Below are positions 16,921-23,296 of a DNA stretch of 39,852 nucleotides, piece by piece (the stretch's first letter is position 1; every line of letters begins with the position of its first letter). The stretch covers positions 1 through 39,852 of the forward strand of contig CAJKAR010000040.1 in NCBI GenBank assembly GCA_905197955.1, given 5' to 3'. The position numbers and the translations under genes were made by a program. The stretch comes from an uncultured Lentisphaeria bacterium. Lineage in GTDB: Bacteria > Verrucomicrobiota > Lentisphaeria > Victivallales > UBA1829. Under the pieces are notes generated by a model. That model saw only the letters and a program-made list of their open reading frames with translations. It did not search any database and was not told the origin of the DNA.

Positions 16921-18402
16921 TCAGTTGAGTTTTGCCGCAAGTTCCGCCGCTTTGAAAACGGCTCTGGATTTGTTCAAGGTCTCCTGATATTCCTCCTCCG
17001 GCACCGAATCCGCCACGATTCCGGCTCCGGCACGCATTGTCAGAGTCTGTCCCTCCAGAATCATCGTGCGGATCACGATCGCAAAGTCCATGTTGCCGGA
17101 ATAGCTGAAGTATCCTGCGGCACCGCCGTAAATGCCGCGCGGCGAGTGCTCATGTTCGGCGATCAGCTGCATTGCCCGGATCTTCGGAGCACCGGAAAGA
17201 GTTCCCGCAGGAAATGCGGCTCGGAGAAGATCAAAACAGTCGTACCGTTCATCGAGTTCCGCCTCAACGTGGGAGACCATATGCATCACATGAGAGTAAC
17301 GCTCGATGGTCATAAACTCCTTGACCTGTACCGAACCTCGTGCCGCAACCCGGCCGATGTCGTTTCGTCCCAGATCGACCAGCATGATGTGTTCGGCCCG
17401 CTCCTTCTCATTTTCGAGGAGTTCGGAACCGAGCCGGATATCCTCCTGCTCCGTTTTGCCGCGCGGACGTGTTCCGGCGATCGGACGAACCGATCCGGTC
17501 CTTCCGGTCAGCTTTACGAGTTCCTCCGGCGAAGCCCCGATCAGCGTCCGTTCCCCGAACCTCATGAAAAAGGTGTACGGAGACGGATTGATCAGCCGAA
17601 GCGCACGATACAGCTGAAGCGGACTTGCCGGAAGTTCAGTGGTGAACTTCTGCGACATGACAATCTGAATGCATTCTCCATCGCGGATCGCCCTTTTTGC
17701 GGCCTCCACCGACTCCTTGAATTCCTCGCAAGTCATCTCCGGCTGAAACGGTTTCATTGTTTTTGCTTCCTGTTTCTCCGCGGAGGGCGGAAGCGATACG
17801 GCATTCAGTCTGGCATGAATGGCTTCCACCTTTCTCATGGCGTCGTCGTAGGCATCGCGCTGCGAAGCAAATTCGCAGGGCCGCGTACAGACCGATATGA
17901 TAATGGTGTGCTTCACATTATCAAAAATCACCATTTCATCGGTCAGCATGAAGCAGAGGAGAGGCGTTCCCTTTTCGAACTCCAGATCCACCGAAGGCTC
18001 AAATTTCCGTACCGCATCGTAGGCGATATAGCCGATTGCCCCGCCGACCATCGGAGGAAGCTCCGGTGACGGACTCAATTTATGTGTGCCGAGGATTCTT
18101 TTCAATTCCGTCAGCCCATCTTCCCCATGCAGTTCCGTCACCCCTTTATCCTTCTCGTCGATTACGACCCTGTCCGGGAATTCCATCAGCACCGCGTAAG
18201 GATTCACTCCGAGGAAGGAGTAGCGGGCCCAGCGTTCCGATCCCTCCACGCTCTCCAGAAGAAACACCTCCGGATCATCTTTGAATTTGTTCAGTACGGA
18301 AACCGGAGTCTCCATGTCGGCAAGGAACTCCCGGTACACCGGAACCGAAGCGCCGGCGCCGCAGCGTTCTACAAACGTTTCGTAATCGAGTTCTTTCAGC
18401 AT
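16921..18402 (-). CDS. trpE: Anthranilate synthase component I
   Basis: It converts chorismate plus ammonia to anthranilate. A 493-residue chorismate-binding enzyme. The N-terminal domain contains LLESVEGSERWARYSFLG, the region where tryptophan feedback binding occurs in homologues. The C-terminal domain has IVMSQKF, GASPEELVKL, RPIAGTRPRGKT, DLGRNDIGRV, AAFPAGTLSGAPKIRAM and DFAIVIRTM. AGGAAAAGGAAA precedes the ATG at 18402. It is the first structural gene after the attenuator. Confidence 0.96.
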   Translation of the reverse strand: MLKELDYETFVERCGAGASVPVYREFLADMETPVSVLNKFKDDPEVFLLESVEGSERWARYSFLGVNPYAVLMEFPDRVVIDEKDKGVTELHGEDGLTELKRILGTHKLSPSPELPPMVGGAIGYIAYDAVRKFEPSVDLEFEKGTPLLCFMLTDEMVIFDNVKHTIIISVCTRPCEFASQRDAYDDAMRKVEAIHARLNAVSLPPSAEKQEAKTMKPFQPEMTCEEFKESVEAAKRAIRDGECIQIVMSQKFTTELPASPLQLYRALRLINPSPYTFFMRFGERTLIGASPEELVKLTGRTGSVRPIAGTRPRGKTEQEDIRLGSELLENEKERAEHIMLVDLGRNDIGRVAARGSVQVKEFMTIERYSHVMHMVSHVEAELDERYDCFDLLRAAFPAGTLSGAPKIRAMQLIAEHEHSPRGIYGGAAGYFSYSGNMDFAIVIRTMILEGQTLTMRAGAGIVADSVPEEEYQETLNKSRAVFKAAELAAKLN

Positions 18403-18444
18403 TTTCCTTTTCCTTCTGTTTTCTGTTTTGCTGGGAAAAAAATC

Positions 18445-18492
18445 AAAAAAAAAACGGCGGATTGATTAACTTTTCAGTTAGTCAATCCGCCG
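18445..18492 (-). terminator. trp attenuator terminator hairpin
   Basis: On the minus strand CGGCGGATTGA pairs perfectly with TCAATCCGCCG (arms 18482-18492 and 18455-18465). One C/A mismatch and an inner 5-bp stem TAACT/AGTTA capped by GAAA complete the hairpin, and ten T follow (18445-18454). It sits about 40 nt before trpE, between the leader peptide and the first structural gene. Its 5' arm is also the antiterminator partner. Confidence 0.92.
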
Positions 18493-18566
18493 TGATCTTC
18501 TCAACGACTGATTTTCAAAAAATGTTAATACGCACCATCAGCCGCCGCAGATTGACTTCCGCGGCG
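18481..18566 (-). promoter_or_regulatory. trp attenuator: pause hairpin and antiterminator pairing
   Basis: Region 1:2: CGCCGCGG (18559-18566) pairs with CTGCGGCG (18543-18550) in an 8-bp stem with one G-U, directly after the two Trp codons. Region 2:3: GTCAATCTGC (18547-18556) pairs over 10 bp with GCGGATTGAC (18481-18490), the 5' arm of the terminator. A ribosome stalled at the Trp codons would cover region 1, free region 2, form 2:3 and prevent the terminator. These pairings were found by inspection, with no folding energy computed. Confidence 0.85.
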
Positions 18567-18611
18567 CCACCAGCCCTGAACCTTGATCAAATTGTAAGAA
18601 AAACTGTTCAT
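18525..18611 (-). CDS. trpL: trp operon leader peptide
   Basis: A 28-codon ORF on the minus strand, starting MNSFSYNLIKVQGWW and ending ADGAY. It has two adjacent UGG codons at positions 14-15 (18567-18572). AAAGG lies 9 nt before its ATG, a promoter lies just upstream, and the attenuator hairpins begin immediately after the Trp codons. Its role is to sense charged tRNA-Trp through ribosome stalling, and the peptide itself is probably without function. It is too short for ordinary gene callers. Confidence 0.9.
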   Translation of the reverse strand: MNSFSYNLIKVQGWWRRGSQSAAADGAY

Positions 18612-18635
18612 GCGTAAAAACCTTTCATGTGGGGT

Positions 18636-18663
18636 AATTTAATACCGGGATCGAAAATGTCAA
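18636..18663 (-). promoter_or_regulatory. trp operon promoter
   Basis: On the minus strand a perfect -35 TTGACA (18658-18663), a 16-nt spacer and TAAATT (18636-18641) lie about 25 nt before the leader-peptide ATG. The -10 match is moderate. Confidence 0.6.
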
Positions 18664-18696
18664 GTCTTTTTTCAAAAAAAATTGAAATCAAAAATC

Positions 18697-18728
18697 AAAA
18701 AAGCGGCAGATGCCGAAACACCTGCCGC
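18697..18728 (-). terminator. Terminator of the GH-A glycosidase unit
   Basis: On the minus strand GCGGCAG and CTGCCGC (18722-18728, 18703-18709) form a 7-bp GC-rich stem followed by six T (18697-18702). It insulates the trp promoter immediately downstream. Confidence 0.8.
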
Positions 18729-18757
18729 CGGGAGAGGAGCAAAGAGAGCTGAGAGAT

Positions 18758-20647
18758 TTATTTTACTGTCACAGACTCGGGTCCTGTCAGATAGACAATC
18801 TGCGGAGTAGCGGTAAACGCGGAAGCGTTCACAGAGAGCTTCTTTCCGAGATATCCGGCAGCGGACTCGATCGTTCCGCGGACAGCAAGCGCACATTTTT
18901 TCGATTCGCGGGCGGTCCAGACAGCATGAACCTTTTTGCCATCGGGCCGTGTCCATGCCGCAGTATAGATTCCCTTCGGCGAGATCGTCACAACGGGAAC
19001 CGTAGATCCGCTGGGACGCATTGCCGCCAGAGTCTTGTAGGCAATATACGCAGGTTTCGGCGAAAGATCCTTGTGAACAATTCCGAAATGCGATTCCTGA
19101 TCGAACGCGATTCCCTCCGGAGACTGGAACTCATACCAGAACAGACGCTGCACTCCGGCAGAAAACGCCAGAAGATACGTTCTGGGAAGCACTTCCGCCT
19201 GGAACTGCTCGGTCGAACCGCCAGTGGAAGACTTGTACGTTACTGCAACAATTTTCCCTTTAAGATCACTGTTCAGATCGAACAGAGCTGCGGAAATACC
19301 ACGAAAGCGGTCACGGACACCATACAGGACCGGAATCAGGCGATCACCTTTTTTCAGTTTTTTATCTGTCAGGAAAATTTCTCCAGGCAGATCCTGCATT
19401 TTCACTTTATCGCGGAACTCCGGTGCAACGGCGGTTTTCGTCGTGTTATGCGGAATTACCTTGTCGGTCCACCAAGCCCCCCAGCCGATGTGCAGACGAT
19501 TGCGGTAACGGTCGTCAACCTGGATTTTTTCCGTTCTTCCGTCCGCCTTTTTCACCAAGTCGTAGTAGAGCGGCACTCCGCGGGAGAAAATCAGTGTTCC
19601 CCCTTTTTTCACATACGATTCCAGAGCATCGAAATACGCCATCGGGAAGGTTTCATCGACAGAAGGAACCAGAATCGGATACTCCTTCGGATTCAACGAA
19701 GCCAGCTTCTTCAGAGGAATCGCATCGACGGCCTTTGCCATCGGAAAAACCTTCTTGAAATCCACGGTTGTTGTAATCGTGGAAAACGGATACACAGGAT
19801 CATGAATACAGGCAATTTTCATCTGCTTCAAATCAAAACCGGCGTTCTCCAGCAGAGGCACAAATATTTCCCGGAACATATCATTTGCCTGATTGGTCGG
19901 CCAGCCAATTTCCGTAATCCAAATCGGTTTTGCTCCTGCCTTGTACTTGGCAAGAAGGGCACGCACTCCTTGAATGTCCTGTACCAGAGAATCTTCCGGG
20001 ACATAGTCCTTCCGGTAAGGATGAATATTCATAATGTCAAATCCGGAAGCAGCTCCAGCCTTCAGAGATTCTTCAATAAATGGCATCGGAATCCCCGCTG
20101 TACCGCCGTAAAGCACTTGAAGTTCCGGATCTATTTTCTTAATCTCCAAATAAGAAGCTTTTAAGAGTTTTGCATAATTGGCTCCATTCGGAATATCACG
20201 CCACATAGGTGCGGAATTTTCCTCGTTCCAAATCTCCCAGAAGCGCAGGTCGTTCCGGAAATGCGTCACGGTGCGCCGGACATATTCAAGCCAGAGGTCT
20301 AAATGTTTCCATGCGGGAGTCGCCCAGGGGACATCATAGTCTAGAATCGGCAGGACATTCATTTTATTTTTCTTTGCAAGCGCAATCAGTTCATCCAGAC
20401 GTTTAAAATCCCACTTACCGTTCTTCGCGGACTGAATGCGATGCCAGTCGAAATCGGTACGAACCCAGTTGATCCCTGCAGAAGACATCAGCTTGAATTC
20501 CTGCGGTGCAATCTCAAATTCACTGCGAGAAACATGAGCACAGACACCGTACGGATCAGAAGCAACACTGGAAGGCGCTGCTACCAAACTCTCTGCAAAA
20601 AACACGCCGCAGGCAATCAATGGCAACATTTTCGAAATCCGGTTCAT
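18758..20647 (-). CDS. Secreted clan GH-A glycoside hydrolase
   Basis: A 629-residue exported enzyme. Residues 1-24 form a signal peptide (LPLIACGVFFAES, then LVAAPSS with an Ala-X-Ala-type cleavage site). The TIM barrel shows the clan GH-A retaining pair: E142 in RFWEIWNEEN as acid/base and E246 in WITEIGWPT as nucleophile. The fold and motifs recall GH39- and GH5-like enzymes, but the exact family and substrate cannot be told. Residues about 320-400 look like a beta-alpha domain (GGTLIFSRGVPLYYDL), and the C-terminus is beta-rich. AAAGGA precedes the ATG. It lies 18 nt after the pseudopilin gene, probably in one transcript. Confidence 0.8.
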   Translation of the reverse strand: MNRISKMLPLIACGVFFAESLVAAPSSVASDPYGVCAHVSRSEFEIAPQEFKLMSSAGINWVRTDFDWHRIQSAKNGKWDFKRLDELIALAKKNKMNVLPILDYDVPWATPAWKHLDLWLEYVRRTVTHFRNDLRFWEIWNEENSAPMWRDIPNGANYAKLLKASYLEIKKIDPELQVLYGGTAGIPMPFIEESLKAGAASGFDIMNIHPYRKDYVPEDSLVQDIQGVRALLAKYKAGAKPIWITEIGWPTNQANDMFREIFVPLLENAGFDLKQMKIACIHDPVYPFSTITTTVDFKKVFPMAKAVDAIPLKKLASLNPKEYPILVPSVDETFPMAYFDALESYVKKGGTLIFSRGVPLYYDLVKKADGRTEKIQVDDRYRNRLHIGWGAWWTDKVIPHNTTKTAVAPEFRDKVKMQDLPGEIFLTDKKLKKGDRLIPVLYGVRDRFRGISAALFDLNSDLKGKIVAVTYKSSTGGSTEQFQAEVLPRTYLLAFSAGVQRLFWYEFQSPEGIAFDQESHFGIVHKDLSPKPAYIAYKTLAAMRPSGSTVPVVTISPKGIYTAAWTRPDGKKVHAVWTARESKKCALAVRGTIESAAGYLGKKLSVNASAFTATPQIVYLTGPESVTVK

Positions 20648-20665
20648 GGACTTTTCCTTTCTAGA

Positions 20666-21487
20666 TTATTGATTAATTGAAACGTCAAGGAGATATTCTG
20701 AAATCATGTAACGGAAATTAAACGGACAGGTATTCAATGCAACACGTCCCTTGGACTCGACATGGCCATCTGCCGCTCCGACCGTTGCCATCTCACCATG
20801 CGCTAGATGCAATCCAACCAGAGCGGCATCCAATCCCGCACTGGGAGAAATCGCCCAGCAGGACTGCCCTTTTTCCGTTCCCTGCGGAGTCACGCTGTCC
20901 GCGAGAAGAAAGGTCGAACTCGGCATTTTCATTTTATGCGGCAGAAAAAACTGATTATCATTACTCCCGAAAGTCAGGAAATATTCTCCGAGACGAGCCT
21001 TCTTCACTCCGTCTGTGGCGTGATACTGAAAATCATTGCGTCCCTTCACAAATCCGTAACGCCCCATAAAACGATTTGTCATACTCACTTTTTGATCTTC
21101 CATGTTCCCGGGACAGCGAAGAACATTCCAGGAGACATATTTTCCTCCGGTAAGCACCTCGGTCCACGTCCGGTAACTTCCGTTCCATTCCATCACTGTG
21201 ACCATGCATCCGTCGGAGTCCTCCGCATACAGCAGCTGCGCCTTCATCCCCTGGCTCACATTGTTGACGCAGGAGATCTTCTGCGCCATTTTCCGCGCAT
21301 GCTGAAGCGCCGGAAGAAGCATGCCGGCAAGAATTGCAATGATCGCAATTACGATCAGGAGTTCTATCAATGTGAATTTCTCTCTCCGAACCGTAATCCG
21401 CCGGAACTCCGGAGTGAATCTTCTTTCTCCGCAATCTGCGCGAAGCTCTTTTCCCGCAGAATCTTTCTGCCATAGAATCTCTTTCAT
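20666..21487 (-). CDS. Pseudopilin-like protein (prepilin N-terminal methylation motif)
   Basis: A 273-residue protein with a short cytoplasmic lead and then KFTLIELLIVIAIIAILAG, the class III prepilin/pseudopilin signal and membrane helix. The conserved LLPALQHARKMAQ and CVNNVSQGMKAQLLYAED follow. The C-terminal domain ends in the 'G..GHVE' type segment (GAADGHVESKG). Such proteins are abundant in Lentisphaerota/Planctomycetota beside sugar genes, and their function is not established. The residue at the usual Gly cleavage position is Lys/Arg here. ATG 21487 has AAAGGA 11 nt upstream; a GTG further up at 21541 lacks an RBS. It lies between a LacI regulator and a secreted glycosidase. Confidence 0.85.
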   Translation of the reverse strand: MKEILWQKDSAGKELRADCGERRFTPEFRRITVRREKFTLIELLIVIAIIAILAGMLLPALQHARKMAQKISCVNNVSQGMKAQLLYAEDSDGCMVTVMEWNGSYRTWTEVLTGGKYVSWNVLRCPGNMEDQKVSMTNRFMGRYGFVKGRNDFQYHATDGVKKARLGEYFLTFGSNDNQFFLPHKMKMPSSTFLLADSVTPQGTEKGQSCWAISPSAGLDAALVGLHLAHGEMATVGAADGHVESKGRVALNTCPFNFRYMISEYLLDVSINQ

Positions 21488-21580
21488 CGCCACCGCTGTC
21501 CTTTCTCTGTATATATCTGTATAACTGTTTTCTTTTTCCACTATTGATTCTGTATCCGGACTCTTTCCTTCCTGCCGGTA

Positions 21581-22663
21581 TCAGTGCCCGATCTCCCGGA
21601 TGGAATTCCGGAGCAGCAGTCTTCCTCCGAGATACTGCACGGAAGTCACATTCATCCGATGCCGTCCGATTCCCTGAATCATCTCAATCAGGGATGCCGC
21701 GGCAAATTCAGAAACCTTGCTCCACGGAAGTTCAAATGAACTCAGCGCAGGATTCAGAATTTCACAAATCGAAAGCGTGTTGTCTACTCCGCAGACGCTG
21801 AAGACATCTGGAATCGAAATTCCCTGCGCCTGGCAGGCCTGATAGAACCCGGCCGCGGCCCAGTCGTTGACAAACAGAACCGCACTCGGACGAGGATTCA
21901 TCTGAAGCAGCAGCTCCAGAGTCCATTTCATATCCGGCAACGTCTGGAGAGGCGAAAATTCCCGTTCCGGCAAAGTCTTGTGTTCAATCAAAAGCGATTC
22001 ATCATACAATCCGGCAGCACGCATCGTTTCCACATATCCCCGTTCGCGGGTGATGAACATTTTATGGTGCGTTTCATGATTGATAAATGCGATCCGCCGA
22101 TGTCCCATCTTCAGGAAAGACTCCGTCATCACCACTCCGACCGCATAGTTGTCAATTGCAATCTGCGGACAGAGCATCCCCGGATTGTAGGACCCGAATC
22201 CGACCACCGGCATTTCCGGCGGCAGAAATTTCATAAATTCCGGAACTTCAAGTGAATTTTTAATCAGGATCCCATCCGATGACGCCATGCTCTCCGCCTG
22301 TTCTTCCGGCGTAAGATCCGGCGATGCAAACTGCACCTCATAACGGCAGTTTGCCGCCCGGCACGCATTCTCGATCCCGTGCAGATACTCATTCCAGAGC
22401 TGATGTCCGCTCCATGCGGCCGTCATATCGGGAGTCACTACGCAGATCCGCTTCATCGACTTCCTGCTTCTCGGCTCCGTCCCGGCAACCACACGGCGCT
22501 TGTTTTCCAGATAATTGGTGGATCTCAAAACCTCCATCGTCTTCGCATACAAACCTGGAGCAATATTGTCGGCTCCGTTCAGCACCCGGCTCACGGTTCC
22601 GGTTGATACACCTGCCATTCGTGCTATATCTTTTATCGTATAATCGGACATCCCTTTTTCCAT
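21581..22663 (-). CDS. LacI-family transcriptional regulator
   Basis: A 360-residue repressor-type protein. The N-terminal helix-turn-helix (8-30, TIKDIARMAGVSTGTVSRVLNG) and hinge are followed by a periplasmic-binding-protein-like sensor with VVGFGSYNP, GHRRIAFINHE, AVLFVNDWAAAGFYQACQ and VCGVDNT. It lies 93 nt upstream of, and on the same strand as, the pseudopilin and GH-A genes, so it probably controls them. The sugar ligand is not evident. ATG 22663 has GGAACAGAAGG just upstream and sits only about 11 nt from the expected transcription start of a consensus promoter. Confidence 0.9.
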   Translation of the reverse strand: MEKGMSDYTIKDIARMAGVSTGTVSRVLNGADNIAPGLYAKTMEVLRSTNYLENKRRVVAGTEPRSRKSMKRICVVTPDMTAAWSGHQLWNEYLHGIENACRAANCRYEVQFASPDLTPEEQAESMASSDGILIKNSLEVPEFMKFLPPEMPVVGFGSYNPGMLCPQIAIDNYAVGVVMTESFLKMGHRRIAFINHETHHKMFITRERGYVETMRAAGLYDESLLIEHKTLPEREFSPLQTLPDMKWTLELLLQMNPRPSAVLFVNDWAAAGFYQACQAQGISIPDVFSVCGVDNTLSICEILNPALSSFELPWSKVSEFAAASLIEMIQGIGRHRMNVTSVQYLGGRLLLRNSIREIGH

Positions 22664-22680
22664 CCTTCTGTTCCTTTTTC

Positions 22681-22709
22681 ATTATACCATAAAACGAAGA
22701 ATTTGTCAA
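22681..22709 (-). promoter_or_regulatory. Consensus sigma70 promoter of the LacI gene
   Basis: On the minus strand TTGACA (22704-22709), a 17-nt spacer and TATAAT (22681-22686) match the consensus at all 12 positions. The ATG follows the -10 by only 17 nt, giving a very short leader. Confidence 0.85.
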
Positions 22710-22716
22710 CCCGTCA

Positions 22717-22746
22717 TTCATGAAAATTCATGAAAATATTCATGAA
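22717..22746. promoter_or_regulatory. Triple TTCATGAA palindrome upstream of the LacI promoter
   Basis: Three exact copies of the palindrome TTCATGAA at 22717-22724, 22727-22734 and 22739-22746, spaced 10 and 12 bp centre to centre (about one helical turn). They lie directly upstream of the -35 box. This looks like a binding array, although the short AT-rich motif could also be a simple-repeat accident. Confidence 0.5.
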
Positions 22747-22761
22747 CAAAAAACATTCCAT

Positions 22762-22810
22762 AAAAAAAAGCGGACCACCCTTTCTGAAATGCTCAAGGGC
22801 AGTTCCGCTT
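22762..22810 (-). terminator. Terminator of the kinase-receiver unit
   Basis: On the minus strand AAGCGGA pairs with TCCGCTT, with a further stem inside (ACTGCCCTT against AAGGGTGGT with G-U pairs), spanning 22768-22810. Eight T follow (22762-22769). Confidence 0.85.
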
Positions 22811-22837
22811 CAAACGAAAAAAGACGGAGAAAAAAAG

Positions 22838-23242
22838 TTACTGTTTTGCTCCGTCGAGGATCCGGCGAATCTCCGCCGCCATGGCAGCAATCCGATGCGG
22901 CTTCGGCAGGAAGCCCGCTGCGCCGTTGGCGAGAAGATCATCCACTTCATCATGGGAGACGAATCCGCTGGAAAGAAGCACTTTCACATTCGGATCGAGT
23001 TCTTTCAGTTTGTAAAAAGTTGTATGACCGCCCTGCTGGGGCATAATCATATCCAGCAGAACGAGATCGATCTGTCCCGGATTATTCTGGTAGATTTCCA
23101 CCGCATCGAGTCCGTTTTCGGCAAGCAGGACCGAATAGCCGAGTTTCTGAAGGGCTTCGATCAAAAAATCCCAGACGGTTTCCTGATCGTCCACAATCAG
23201 AATCGTCTCCGTTCCCGTGGGAAGCGCCAGTTTGTTTGCCAT
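22838..23242 (-). CDS. Stand-alone response regulator receiver domain
   Basis: A 134-residue CheY-like receiver with no output domain. Acidic pocket D18/D19, phosphoacceptor D64 in LVLLDMIMP, S91/S92 and K114 in FLPKPH are all present, so it should be phosphorylatable. It resembles the receivers found at the C-terminus of hybrid sensor kinases. AAGGAG precedes the ATG. It lies 54 nt after the Ser/Thr kinase gene and shares its terminator. No histidine kinase is in the window, so its phosphodonor is unknown. Confidence 0.92.
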   Translation of the reverse strand: MANKLALPTGTETILIVDDQETVWDFLIEALQKLGYSVLLAENGLDAVEIYQNNPGQIDLVLLDMIMPQQGGHTTFYKLKELDPNVKVLLSSGFVSHDEVDDLLANGAAGFLPKPHRIAAMAAEIRRILDGAKQ

Positions 23243-23296
23243 AGTTCATCTCCTTTCAGCCGAAGGATCTCCGCAAATGAATTCTCTGCATGATCG

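Noticed and set aside
18403..18640. T-box riboswitch before trpE
   Set aside because: No T-box consensus or specifier arrangement is seen. The leader ORF with tandem UGG codons explains the hairpins better.
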